Shown here: positions 6,783 through 16,027 of the stretch, in pieces
Numbering within the stretch: the stretch's first letter is position 1
How the letters are laid out: each line of letters begins with the position of its first letter
The notes under the pieces: model-generated
The model's input: only the letters and a program-made list of their open reading frames with translations
Database searches by the model: none
What the model was told of the DNA's origin: nothing
NCBI GenBank assembly: GCA_000381605.1
Contig: KB906760.1
Location: 62,001-126,000 of the forward strand
Origin: Acidobacteriaceae bacterium KBS 89
GTDB taxonomy: Bacteria > Acidobacteriota > Terriglobia > Terriglobales > Acidobacteriaceae
Direction: 5' to 3'
DNA: 64,000 nt
Made by a program: the position numbers and the translations under genes

Positions 6783-8000
6783 GTGGCAATCACGGATACA
6801 GAGATCAAGCGGGCGAAACCCCAACAAAAGTCTTACCGCTTGAGTGATTCCGGAGGACTCCACTTAGTGATTTCGCCAGCCGGCGGCAAGCTTTGGCGCT
6901 GGAAGTACCGCTTTGAGGGCAAAGAAAAACTGATGGCCCTGGGAAAATATCCCCAAGTCTCGTTAGCAATGGCCCGGGAGCGCCACAGTGAGGGGCGTAG
7001 GCTGTTGGCAACCGGCGTTGATCCTATGGTGCAACGGAAAGCCAAAAGGACCGCTGAGCTGGTTTCATGCGAAAACTCATTCGAAAGGGTGGCAGACCAG
7101 TGGCTTGAACACTGGAAGGACGATAAGAGCTTGCGCCATGTGGACTCGACTCGGCGAAGGCTCAATTCTAATATTTTGCCCAGCCTGGGCCCGCTCCAAA
7201 TCGCAGCGATTGAAGCCCCCGATATTGTCGCTATGGTTCGAGCCATTGAGGCGCGGGGAGCGCGGGATATCGCAAAGCGCGCTCTTGAGACAACGGGGCA
7301 AATTTTTCGTTATGCAATCGCTCACGGCTACTCAAGGCGCAATCCGGCCACGGAGATTCGTCCGCGTGACATCCTTAAGACCTCGCTCAAGTCGAACTAC
7401 GCCCGAATCGACGCCAAGGAACTACCCAATCTCCTCAGGCAGATTGAGGTCTATCAAGGTACGCACGTCACTCGAGTCGCGCTAAAGTTGATGGCCCTAA
7501 CCTTTGTTCGCACGAGTGAGTTGATCGGCGCAAAATGGGCCGAGTTTGATTTGGAAGCGGCCCGCTGGAATATTCCATCTATACGTATGAAGATGCGCAC
7601 CCCCCACATCGTGCCGCTGGCGACACAGGCGCTGGAGGTTTTGAGTTTGCTGCGGGCTCTCACAGGGCACAGTGAATGGTTGTTTCCAGGCGATCGCGAC
7701 GCGGCAAAGCAGATGAGCAACAACACGATTTTGAAGGCGCTTGAACGGATGGGCTACAAAGGCACTATGACCGGACACGGGTTCCGCGGCCTTGCCTCGA
7801 CCATCCTCCATGAGCGCGGCTGTGTGCATGAACACATCGAACTTCAGTTGGCGCACGCTCCGCGGAATGCCGTGAGTGCTGCTTACAACCACGCGCTCTA
7901 CTTGGAGCCGCGTGCCGAAATGATGCAGGAGTGGGCTGACTTTCTGGAACAAACGCAGCGCGGGGCAAAGGTGCTTCCGTTTCGAGAGAGCATCGCGTAG
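6783..8000 (+). CDS. P4-type tyrosine integrase with N-terminal arm domain (405 aa)
   Basis: GTG 6783 is chosen because GGAGG sits 8-9 bases upstream and the DUF4102-type arm-binding domain begins there (ITDTEIKRAKP, then L-G-K-Y-P). The catalytic domain has Arg243 (FVRTSEL), Lys270, H332-G-F-R335, His358 and Tyr368 in the Y-N-H-A-L-Y-L motif. It ends with the M-M-Q-E-W-A-D pattern typical of P4 integrases. All catalytic residues are present and the length is normal, so it should be active. It points away from the other integrase. The DNA downstream is a graveyard of restriction and recombinase fragments, so its own element may be largely decayed. Confidence 0.9.
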   Translation: MAITDTEIKRAKPQQKSYRLSDSGGLHLVISPAGGKLWRWKYRFEGKEKLMALGKYPQVSLAMARERHSEGRRLLATGVDPMVQRKAKRTAELVSCENSFERVADQWLEHWKDDKSLRHVDSTRRRLNSNILPSLGPLQIAAIEAPDIVAMVRAIEARGARDIAKRALETTGQIFRYAIAHGYSRRNPATEIRPRDILKTSLKSNYARIDAKELPNLLRQIEVYQGTHVTRVALKLMALTFVRTSELIGAKWAEFDLEAARWNIPSIRMKMRTPHIVPLATQALEVLSLLRALTGHSEWLFPGDRDAAKQMSNNTILKALERMGYKGTMTGHGFRGLASTILHERGCVHEHIELQLAHAPRNAVSAAYNHALYLEPRAEMMQEWADFLEQTQRGAKVLPFRESIA

Positions 8001-8257
8001 AACCTGCCATCAATTCAACAATCGTGCTTTTAGCCGAGCCCAGGGCGTGCAACGCCACCTTAACGGTTTGGGAAGTCCTCTGCCCGATTCGGGTACTTGG
8101 TTCTTATCTGCGCTATCACCCTAGGGCATCTGCATGATGGCAAGGGCCTGCTTGGGGATAACTCCGGCGCGCCGACGATTGTTTGTGGACGTCCCCCAAT
8201 AGACGTGCTACTGAACGGTTGAAGCGTCGATGTAGGCGCTCATTTTTGGAGGCAATT

Positions 8258-8395
8258 ATGAAGGACCTTAACAAGACGCATTGGAAAATCACCTTGCACA
8301 ATTACCTAACTTTTGAAACGAAGCCGAACTTCGATGTGGTGCAGGGGCAGGGCAGAGCCGAGAGTATTTGTGATTCTCGGGACAGAAAACTATAA
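8258..8395 (+). CDS. small hypothetical protein (45 aa)
   Basis: ATG 8258 follows TTTGGAGG at 6-7 bases, a strong ribosome site for such a short frame. The peptide is hydrophilic with aromatic residues (THWKITLHNYLTF) and no membrane helix or cysteine motif. I do not recognise it. The stretch 8001-8257 before it shows no gene. Confidence 0.35.
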   Translation: MKDLNKTHWKITLHNYLTFETKPNFDVVQGQGRAESICDSRDRKL

Positions 8396-8415
8396 AAGGA
8401 GGAAAGGGAATCTCA

Positions 8416-8529
8416 ATGGGGGTGGATGGTGGCAAAGACGACTCTGCCGGTAACGATCAAGTCAAAGAAGCTTCCTACGCTCAAGCCAGGAAGCGGTCGC
8501 AAACCATCGGGACGCTAGTCAATCCATAA
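8416..8529 (+). CDS. possible small protein (37 aa)
   Basis: An AAAAGGAGGAAAGGG tract at 8395-8408 precedes ATG 8416. An alternative ATG at 8426 gives a basic 30-residue peptide (KSKKLPTLKPGSGRKPSGR) in another frame. The ribosome site is strong, but neither peptide is recognisable. 8530-8650 holds nothing evident. Confidence 0.2.
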   Translation: MGVDGGKDDSAGNDQVKEASYAQARKRSQTIGTLVNP

Positions 8530-8650
8530 AGCGTCCGCCAAATTTCCCCTTCACCTCTGCCTACTCGTAGCGGTTGGAAGGCTGAAGTTTGCCGAAAAGA
8601 CCGTGCATCGGTGAGTCAGTTCGTTGTTTTCCGCGGTATCCGCCTGCTAA

Positions 8651-9431
8651 TCAGATTGCTCGCCGCACGTCCAAACCGGAATCGCGGAATTTCTGAAACA
8701 ATGCCTCAGCAATTTCACTAGCACCCGATTGCACCCGCTTTTGTGGCGTTGCGAGACCTCGTAGGATTTGTCCCTGCCGATCACGGGCCACCGCGCCATA
8801 GCTGGTGAAGGTTGTCAGAACCTTTTCATGCCCGAGGTTCTGGCTCCACGCCTTGAACTCCTCAGGTGACTTGCAGATCCTGGCCAAGTCGGACAAGTGT
8901 GTTTCGGAAGCTATACGGGTTGAAATACGGCAGGCCGGCCGCCACAAATGCATCGCGAAATATCGAGCGCACGGGCGAGGCGCTGTTCCAGTGCGCCCGA
9001 TCCAAACCCGAGACTTCAAACTGGCGATTCTCCCCTTGAGCGATGCGCGTAGCAGGGAAAAGCGGGTCGTCATTTCCCCAGAGTTTCTCTTCACGGAGGT
9101 GGGATACCCATGCCTCGACAATTCGGAAGGGTTCATCGCCTACGGGAAAGAAGTAGGTATCGAAGGTCTTGCTAAATTTAGTCCTAACATCCCGGGCGTC
9201 TTGATGGACACACCCTGCGATTAGATCCACATGTTTCAGCTTCATTGAGGCAATGGCGCTGTCTCTTGCCCCTGTCAGGAGCGTGAAGGCGATCAGAGCA
9301 CGGTTGCGGCACTCGATCTCGGTGTTCGTCGGCATTTTGTGGAGGACGTGCTTGATCTGTTCCAGGGTCGGCACCCGCTGCTCGCGCTGTGCGGTAGCAA
9401 TTCGGGTGGCACATACGATTTGATCGATCAA
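8651..9431 (-). pseudogene. tyrosine recombinase, frameshifted and 5'-truncated
   Basis: The frame from 9431 carries the middle of a XerC/D-like recombinase (P-T-L-E-Q-I-K-H-V-L, then T-G-A-R-D-S-A-I with the first catalytic Arg, then P-Y-S-F-R in the HxxR position with His replaced by Tyr). Near 8880-8895 the reading shifts to the frame ending at 8651, which holds N-L-G-H-E-K-V-L and the T-S-Y-G nucleophile region. The N-terminal core-binding domain is missing: at about 9432 the sequence switches to an unrelated plus-strand gene fragment. So it has lost its start, has a frameshift, and cannot work. Confidence 0.75.
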
Positions 9432-9782
9432 CCCAACGATTCGCCATTCTCATACCATCTGTACTTGAAATCAGAGCTAGAAAAAGCCATCGAGAACGGC
9501 AATCTAAGCAAATATCACTTCAATTTCTTAAGAAATATCTTGGAAAAGACATCAACATTTCTTGGCTATAGCAAATGGGGCGATCTGCTGCCACAAACCG
9601 ACGGCGAGACTAATCCGTATGAGGCTAGGATCATCAACATCTCCAGCCATTCGAAACATTCAGGCGAGGAAGTGGCCGATCTCACTGAAGATGACAAGCG
9701 TGTGTTGCGCTATTTGGTAGGCAAACTCAACGAGATGTTTCGCTTTCAGCAAGCTGAAACCACACAACAGGCTCAGGGGTAA
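9432..9782 (+). pseudogene. C-terminal fragment of a large AAA (AAA_13-type) ATPase
   Basis: About 115 codons resemble the C-terminal end of AAA_13/RloC-like ATPases found beside type I restriction genes: Y-H-F-N-F-L-R-N-I-L-E-K-T, then I-N-I-S-S-H-S-K-H-S and a terminal helix. The Walker motifs are absent because the gene begins at the junction with the recombinase remnant at about 9432. It ends 3 bp before the hsdR fragment, as in an original operon. The family assignment is from memory of the tail motif and is moderate. Confidence 0.5.
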
Positions 9783-9785
9783 GGC

Positions 9786-11171
9786 ATGTACGAATACAAA
9801 CCTATCGCCGAATCTAACAGCTTTATCGTGCTCGAGAAATACACCAAGGAATGGGAGACAGCTGAAAGCTATCAAAGCGAAGGCGACCTGGAACGCGAGT
9901 TCATCCAGGACCTGGTCAATCAGGGTTACGAAAACCCACGTGGCCTGAATACCCCCGAGGCTTTGCTCGCCAATGTGCGCGAACAACTGCAAACGCTTAA
10001 TCATGTCCAATTCTCAGATGGTGAGTGGTCGCGTTTCGTGGAAACCTGGCTGGACAGGCCTAGCGACAGCATCGTCGATAAAACCCGCAAGATTCACGAT
10101 GACTACATCCGTGACTTCGTGTTCGACGATGGTCGCATTCAGAACATCTACTTGCTCGATAAAAGAAACCTTTCCCGTAACAAGGTGCAGGTGATCAAGC
10201 AATTTGAACAAACCGGCAGCCACGCCAATCGCTACGATGTGACCGTGCTAGTGAACGGACTGCCGCTGGTGCAGGTCGAGCTAAAGAAGCGTGGCGTCGC
10301 CATTCGTGAAGCATTCAACCAAGTGCACCGCTATAGCAAGGAGAGCTTCAACAGCGAGCAATCCCTGTACAAGTACCTCCAACTGTTCGTCATCTCCAAC
10401 GGCACGGATACCCGTCCATCGCACGCAATATCCCAGCGACAGCGTCAGGATCGGTCTTCGCGGCAAAGTGAGCCTTTTTTACTCGGGACAGCGCCCCGCG
10501 AAGATCGCCGGACGGATCGCGCGAGGCGCGCCCCGTGGCGACCGCATACCGGAAGACCTGCCCGCAGTTGCTTAGCGCACGGTGCGCCGTCTCCCCTGCC
10601 CCCCGGGCCTCGACTCGGCGCAACACCGTCAGAATCTCCGGCGCGTTGCAATATTCAACATATGGTTTGCACATCGTTCTGGCACCCAGACGGCACCCCG
10701 ATGTCCGCCCAGCAGTTCATGGAGATGTTGTTTGGGAAATTGCCGGAGTTCTTCAAAGACGAGGATGAGCTACGCGCCCTGTGGAGCGCACCCGATACAA
10801 GAAAGAAGCTACTCCAGGGCCTGGCAGAGAAGGGCTTTGGCCATGAGCAACTGGGCGAGATGCAAAAGATTATTAATGCCGAGAAGAGCGATCTCTTCGA
10901 CGTTCTTGCATACGTTGCCTATGCTCTGCCGCCGCTCAACCGCGAGGAACGAGCCGCTAGGGCTAAGGTCGTCATCAGCACCCACTTCAATAGCAAGCAG
11001 CAGGCCTTTCTAGACTTCGTGCTTGCTCACTACATCCAGGTCGGCGTGGAGGAGTTGGATCAGGAGAAACTCACGCCCCTGTTGCGGCACAAGTACCACA
11101 ACTCTATCTCCGATGCCCTAGCCGACCTGGGACCACCAGAGGATATCTCGGTTCGTCAGACGCCAGCCTGA
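9786..11171 (+). pseudogene. hsdR: type I restriction R subunit (hsdR), core replaced by foreign fragment
   Basis: Residues 1-210 are the N-terminal nuclease domain of a type I R subunit, with R-Y-D-V-T-V-L-V and Q-V-E-L-K-K (the PD-(D/E)XK core). Residues about 290-461 are the C-terminal helical domain (S-A-Q-Q-F-M-E-M-L-F-G-K-L, F-L-D-F-V-L-A-H-Y). The whole SF2 helicase motor, about 600 residues, is missing. In its place lie about 235 bp that encode, on the opposite strand, part of a P4-type integrase. By chance the frame stays open across both junctions, so a 461-residue chimera could be translated. It cannot be a working restriction motor. Confidence 0.75.
10418..10650 (-). pseudogene. 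internal fragment of a P4-type integrase
   Basis: On the minus strand this piece reads A-P-E-I-L-T-V-L-R-R-V-E-A-R-G-A-G-E, then C-G-Q-V-F-R-Y-A-V-A-T-G and I-L-R-A-M-D-G-Y. This matches residues about 145-225 of P4-type integrases, such as the intact one at 6783, at protein level. It is bounded on both sides by hsdR sequence. No catalytic residue is included. Confidence 0.65.
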
Positions 11172-11356
11172 TACTGATAGAGGTACTGCTGGAAGCCGAT
11201 GAAGAGCTGCCCAATGTAACTGCACGGACCCGCAACTTGTGGCGCTTTCACGTTTACGTAGAAATGGTTTAAGAGCATGTAGACACGGTCTCGATTAAAC
11301 CCGTAATTCTATTGAAGTTGAGTTTATAATCGGGTCTCTTGAAGGCATGGGAGGTT

Positions 11357-11917
11357 ATGGCATCCGACCCTGTCGAAATCACGCAGTTGCTGCGGCAATG
11401 GGGAACTGGCGACCGGCAATCCGACGACAGACTGTTCGAACTCCTGCTGCCGGACTTACGCGAGATCGCCGGACGTTGTTTCGGCGGTGAGCGGCTCGGC
11501 CATACTCTTCAGCCAACGGCGCTAGTTAATGAGGCCTTCCTTCGCTTAGCGAAAATCAAGAATATTGAATGGCAGGATCGGGGTCATTTCCTCGCTGTAT
11601 CGGCCCGGATCATGCGGCGTTACCTGATCGACCACGCCCGCGCTCGGCCCAGCGTCATCTTCCTGCCCATGGAGGGACTGCCGGAACGGGTCTTGGGTAA
11701 TCACACATCTCTGGAACTTGCCATTACGGTTGACGCGCTACTCGACGAGTTGGATGCAGAATCGCACCAGAGGCGAGCGGTGGTGGAGTTGAAGTTCTTC
11801 CTGGGCCTGACGGACACGGAGGCAGCCGATGCGCTGAATCTGAACTTGCACACCTTGCAGCGGGAGTGGTATCGTTCGCGCCGCTGGCTATTCGAGCGAC
11901 TAAGTACCCAGCCATGA
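11357..11917 (+). CDS. ECF sigma factor, acidobacterial type (186 aa)
   Basis: Region 2 includes L-Q-P-T-A-L-V-N-E-A-F-L-R-L and R-R-Y-L-I-D-H-A-R-A-R. Region 4 has R-R-A-V-V-E-L-K-F-F-L-G-L-T-D-T-E-A-A-D-A-L and a helix-turn-helix ending R-S-R-R-W-L. This is the pattern of the TIGR02999-like ECF group common in Acidobacteria and Planctomycetes. ATG 11357 is preferred over TTG 11339; GGGAGG lies close before it. A TATAAT box is at 11325-11330. The stop overlaps the kinase start by ATGA, so sigma factor and kinase are made together. It should direct RNA polymerase to a regulon controlled by the kinase. Confidence 0.9.
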   Translation: MASDPVEITQLLRQWGTGDRQSDDRLFELLLPDLREIAGRCFGGERLGHTLQPTALVNEAFLRLAKIKNIEWQDRGHFLAVSARIMRRYLIDHARARPSVIFLPMEGLPERVLGNHTSLELAITVDALLDELDAESHQRRAVVELKFFLGLTDTEAADALNLNLHTLQREWYRSRRWLFERLSTQP

Positions 11918-14577
11918 CAAGCGCTGAACAAGATGACGGCGTAATGAAGATTCTGACGGCGGCTCTCCAAAAGCCAGGGGCCGAACGTGAGAGCTACTTG
12001 CGAATCGCCTGCGAGGGAAATGATGATCTCTACCGCGAGGTAGCGGATACGGTCACATGGGAAGAACGCATGGGTTCGTTCCTGCTGCATCCGATGTTCA
12101 TTCTCCAGGATCCATCCAGTAGTATCTGCGCCGGTCAGATCGTCTCGGAACGATTCGAAATTGTGCGAAAAATAGGCGAGGGTGGAATGGGCATCGTGTA
12201 TGAAGCCCTCGACCGGAAGCGCCACCAGCGAATAGCGCTGAAATTCGCCAAAGCTGGTTTTCAACGCCTGTTGTCGCCCGAACTGGAGGGCGCTCTGAAG
12301 GTGCGCCACCCTAATATTTGCCTGGTTAATGAAATTCACACCACAAGAATCGAAGAGTACGAAGTTGACTTCCTCACCATGGAGTTCGTCGAGGGCGAGA
12401 CTCTATCCCGCTATCTATCGGAGCACGGTAAGCTCCCGCAAGAAGAAGCTCTCGAAATCGCACGCCAGCTCTGTGCCGGACTGGCCGAAGCCCATCGCAG
12501 CGGCATCATCCATCGTGATCTGAAGACGGGCAATATCATGCTTTGCCCAACCGCGAAGGAAGGCATGCGTGTGGTGATTATGGATTTCGGTCTGGCGGGC
12601 GCCGTGGCTTTGGATTCGACCGAGGGCGGCACTCCGGCGTACATGGCTCCCGAGCTGTGGAAGGGGGAGAAGGCCTCGTGCGCATCCGACATCTATTCGC
12701 TGGGAGTCATCCTGTACGAGATCGTAACCGGCCGGATGCCGGTTGAAGAGAAGTCACCCGATCCCGGCAAGCCGAGCCACTTCGTTGCTCCGACCAGCCT
12801 GAACAAGGGACTTGAACCCAAATGGGATCGCGTGATTCTGTCCTGTCTCGATGCGTCACCAGCCCTTCGTCCTTCCAGCGCACGCCAGGTGATTGCTAGT
12901 CTGGAGAAGAAACCTCTTCGTAAGGCGCCTCTCTTGACAACGGCGGCGCTGATTATAGGTGCTTTGGCGATGCCTCAGACGCGCCAATGGCTCGGCGACC
13001 GTTTCTGGCCGCCGCCGAATGTGCGGTTGGCCGTTCTCCCATTCGAAGGAGCGACAAATAGCCCCGAAATAGGTAGAGGAGTCTTGCAGGACGTCTCCGA
13101 CCGCGTCCGGCGTATGAGCAGTGGACGCCGCACCGTGGTGGTCATCCCGCCCTCAGAGATTCTGGATAAGCGCATCCACACCCCCGAGCAGGCACGGGAG
13201 GTCTTGCACGCGACGCACGCTTTGCAAACCAGCGCTAAGCAGGAGGGGGATGACTTCGTGGCCCAGGGAACGGTCATCGACCTATCCACACAGGCTCCTC
13301 TGCGAGAGTTCGCGGGACGCTATTCGCCTGCCACCATCGGGACCATGCCGGCAGCTTTCGCGGGCGCAGTCTCGATGGCATTGCAGTTGCACGGGCCTGT
13401 GACCCCGGACATCCTCTCCTCTGCCGCTACCCCGCCTTACGATCAGGGACTGTATCTGCTCCGCAGAGATCGTCGAAGCTTTGATGAAGCGATAGCGTCA
13501 TTCGAGCAGGCAGCCCGGCTCGATCCTCGTTCCCCGCTGCCGCTGGCCGGTCTCGTGGAAGCAAATGTCATGAAATTTGAAGTAACGCACCAGGAGAGTT
13601 GCCTGAATGACGCCCGCCGATCCCTGCGCGCCGCCGAGAGCCTAAGTCCAGACTCTCCGAGAGTACGCATGGCTGCGGGTCTGCTGAAAGAAACCGCAAG
13701 CCAGTATGAGCAGGCGTTGGAAGACTACCGCAGCGTGCAGGATCATGAACCGCGTAACGTTGACGCTCTTCGGCGCATTGCCGGAGTCTACGACAAGCTC
13801 CATATGTCGTCCCAGGCGATAGAAGCCTATCAAAAAGCCATTGAGCTGGATCCGGATTACTACCTCGGGTATCACGGGCTCGGCGTTTTGTACTACTACC
13901 TCGGCAACTATCCCGAAGCTGCCAGACAATTTCAGAAGTCAATCGAGCGGGCCCCTGGTTTGTTCGATGAGTACACGGTCCTCGGCGCAGCGCTGGACGA
14001 GCTTGGGCGGGACACCGAGGCAGAAAAAGCCCTGTTGACCTCTCTGAAGCTGCGCGAGACGCCGGAGGCGTTGAATAACATGGGGGCCATCCGGGCCTAT
14101 CAGAAGAAAGATGTGGAAGCTATTGCGTACTACAAGCGAGCAGTTGCGCTCGATCCCTCCAGTTACATATCCGTGGAAAATCTGGCTGATTCGAATCGCC
14201 GCCTGGGGCGGGTGCGCGATGCCAACGCGGCCTACCGCCAGGCCATGGATCTGGCGATGGCGACGCTCAAGGAAAACCCCCGCCTGGGATATCCTCGCGG
14301 GTACGTTGCCTACATCGCAGCCCGGCTCGGCGACCGGAAGAGAGCGGAAGACGAAATTGCGCAGGCTCTGCAATTGTCACCCCGCGAGACCAAGGTCATT
14401 CGCCACGCTGTACGGACCTACGAAGCGCTCGGCCAGCGCGACCGGGCCATCCAGTTCCTCGAGGCAGCCCCTCCAGACCTGCTGCGTGAACTGGATCGTC
14501 AACCCGACCTGGCGGACTTTAGCCAGGATCCTCGCTTTAAACAATTAGTAGCCAGAAATCAAAATGGAGGTAAATAG
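11914..14577 (+). CDS. Ser/Thr protein kinase with TPR sensor region (887 aa)
   Basis: A PASTA-less bacterial Hanks kinase. P-loop GEGGMG (88-93), Lys110, HRDLK (200-204), Asn207, DFG (224-226) and APE (245-247) are all present, so it should be active. A membrane helix lies about 340-354, followed by a TolB-like segment (L-A-V-L-P-F-E-G) and about nine TPR units to residue 880. The kinase domain is cytoplasmic and the TPR part is predicted outside. ATG 11914 overlaps the sigma factor stop, and the frame upstream of it lies inside the sigma gene. Phosphorylation of the co-encoded sigma factor is the obvious hypothesis but is not shown by sequence. Confidence 0.9.
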   Translation: MTSAEQDDGVMKILTAALQKPGAERESYLRIACEGNDDLYREVADTVTWEERMGSFLLHPMFILQDPSSSICAGQIVSERFEIVRKIGEGGMGIVYEALDRKRHQRIALKFAKAGFQRLLSPELEGALKVRHPNICLVNEIHTTRIEEYEVDFLTMEFVEGETLSRYLSEHGKLPQEEALEIARQLCAGLAEAHRSGIIHRDLKTGNIMLCPTAKEGMRVVIMDFGLAGAVALDSTEGGTPAYMAPELWKGEKASCASDIYSLGVILYEIVTGRMPVEEKSPDPGKPSHFVAPTSLNKGLEPKWDRVILSCLDASPALRPSSARQVIASLEKKPLRKAPLLTTAALIIGALAMPQTRQWLGDRFWPPPNVRLAVLPFEGATNSPEIGRGVLQDVSDRVRRMSSGRRTVVVIPPSEILDKRIHTPEQAREVLHATHALQTSAKQEGDDFVAQGTVIDLSTQAPLREFAGRYSPATIGTMPAAFAGAVSMALQLHGPVTPDILSSAATPPYDQGLYLLRRDRRSFDEAIASFEQAARLDPRSPLPLAGLVEANVMKFEVTHQESCLNDARRSLRAAESLSPDSPRVRMAAGLLKETASQYEQALEDYRSVQDHEPRNVDALRRIAGVYDKLHMSSQAIEAYQKAIELDPDYYLGYHGLGVLYYYLGNYPEAARQFQKSIERAPGLFDEYTVLGAALDELGRDTEAEKALLTSLKLRETPEALNNMGAIRAYQKKDVEAIAYYKRAVALDPSSYISVENLADSNRRLGRVRDANAAYRQAMDLAMATLKENPRLGYPRGYVAYIAARLGDRKRAEDEIAQALQLSPRETKVIRHAVRTYEALGQRDRAIQFLEAAPPDLLRELDRQPDLADFSQDPRFKQLVARNQNGGK

Positions 14578-14579
14578 AA

Positions 14580-14921
14580 ATGCCACCCAAAGTCAATACA
14601 ATTTCCGTCACGCTTGATAAACCACAACAAATATATATCACTGCAAAATTTCCTAACGAGGTGAAACTCGGGGAGACCATGCGTTGCCGATCCGCCGACG
14701 CGGGCTTGGTCGAAATATACTTTGACGTCAACGGTTCCCCGTTCGGAAGCGGGAAGACAGAGATCGACAGTAACGATCCACCGCTAGTGTTGAAAGTACC
14801 GGGCACTTTTACCGGCCGCTGCTACTTTACGACGCCTGATGGAGTTTTACATACCTACGACCCCCACCCCAAGAATCCCCGCACCACCATCCCCGGTGGT
14901 GGCGATATGATCGTGAGGTAA
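14580..14921 (+). CDS. hypothetical beta-rich protein in the sigma-kinase operon (113 aa)
   Basis: The gene starts 2 bp after the kinase stop, with GGAGG inside the kinase 3' end as ribosome site, so it is the third gene of the operon. No signal peptide or membrane helix is seen. The sequence is rich in alternating hydrophobic residues and turns (T-F-T-G-R-C-Y-F-T-T-P-D-G), suggesting a small immunoglobulin-like or cupredoxin-like sandwich, and ends with a Pro/Gly tail. The family is not recognised. It may be a kinase substrate or partner; this rests on position only. Confidence 0.75.
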   Translation: MPPKVNTISVTLDKPQQIYITAKFPNEVKLGETMRCRSADAGLVEIYFDVNGSPFGSGKTEIDSNDPPLVLKVPGTFTGRCYFTTPDGVLHTYDPHPKNPRTTIPGGGDMIVR

Positions 14922-15177
14922 CGTGCATCGCGGTAGTCGGCGGATGACCCAACCGAACCAGGCGATGCTCCTTGTGTGTAATGCACGCCGCAAGGGAGCA
15001 TCGCCCAACCTCGCTTTCCGTGCTTCGCCCCGCTCCGTCTTGAGACAGGAACCGATCAACCAGCGCTATTTCGACGCTTGGCGTCAGTCTTATCTGAATG
15101 CCTGGAAAAACGTCAGGAGAGCCGATCGCGGAGCTGGCGAACAACGCCGGTATGAGGCTGTGGCTTCCTGAACCGAG

Positions 15178-15549
15178 ATGTGTAGACGGACGCGATCATT
15201 CCCGCGGGATTCCCTCCCAGTGATCGGTTACCCGGAAGTCCGACCGTACCACGACGAGATCAGGAATTGGTCGTGGTTCGTTCGCAGGCCCAGTATGGAA
15301 AGGCCGATTCAAAGCTCAGAGCATATTTCCTGGGAAGTAGATGTCTGGGGCCGTGTGCGTTCCCAGCGTGCTGCCGTGCAGGAAAACTACGAAGCGGTTG
15401 CGCTGGACTACGCTTTTGCCCGGCAGCTACTTAACACTCAACTAGCCAATCGCATTAACCTGCATCTCGCCCTAGGGGGCAGTTTTGACAGTTCGCCCGC
15501 CACAAGTACGCCCGCCGCCACCGCAGTGCATCGTCCACCAAGCAATTGA
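15178..15549 (+). pseudogene. fragment of an RND outer-membrane lipoprotein (NodT/OprM type)
   Basis: Only codons at about 15328-15430 are recognisable: S-W-E-V-D-V-W-G-R-V-R-S, then A-A-V-Q-E-N-Y-E-A-V-A-L-D-Y. This is the hallmark of the first helical hairpin of NodT-family efflux lipoproteins (usually SWE-DLWGR). The sequence on either side does not continue the family in this frame. The remaining 14922-15177 contains one short frame without recognisable content. It is a small relic. Confidence 0.55.
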
Positions 15550-16027
15550 AGAAAGAACGGGGCGAACTCCTGCGAATAAGAATGGCTGGGAACGCGCTTT
15601 TGTGAGATGAGAAGTAGACGAGCTCAGCTTCGATGTCGTTTTGCCTTAGAGATTGATTGCGAGTCTCACGGAGGTGCCCCCAGCTAGACGATTGCGGACC
15701 TCTGCTCTCGTCCGTTCCTTTAGTGGAAACCGCAAGCCTGGTTAGTATCTCCTAGAAGTAATTGTTTGTGTTTCTAGTACTTCTGCTAACTGTCGCAAGG
15801 CCTGGAGATCGGTATGCTGCGATCGACGCGTTGAATAAGGCGCAGCATAGGCAGCAACGATCGAATCGGCCTCGCTTGATTCAGAAGGGTGCAATTGTCG
15901 GGCTTGAGGCCTCTTTCTGAGGTCGTTACGCAGTTCCTTTAGGTAATAAAAGTGCGGCGGACTTCACCGCGCAGTAAACGGCCGCACAGTTCTCTAAACC
16001 GAGTTACTCAACAAATGAGGAGGCGCA
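15550..16027 (+). other. intergenic, no gene seen
   Basis: About 480 bases without a convincing coding frame. The last bases hold GAGGAGG at 16017-16023, the ribosome site for the first sulfatase. No terminator or known RNA was recognised. Confidence 0.5.

Noticed and set aside
11866..11913. Longer start for the kinase
   Set aside because: It would read back into the sigma factor gene; the ATGA overlap start at 11914 fits the domain start.
14923..15171. 82-codon frame after the sigma-kinase operon
   Set aside because: No ribosome site, composition rich in Arg/Ala, no known motif.
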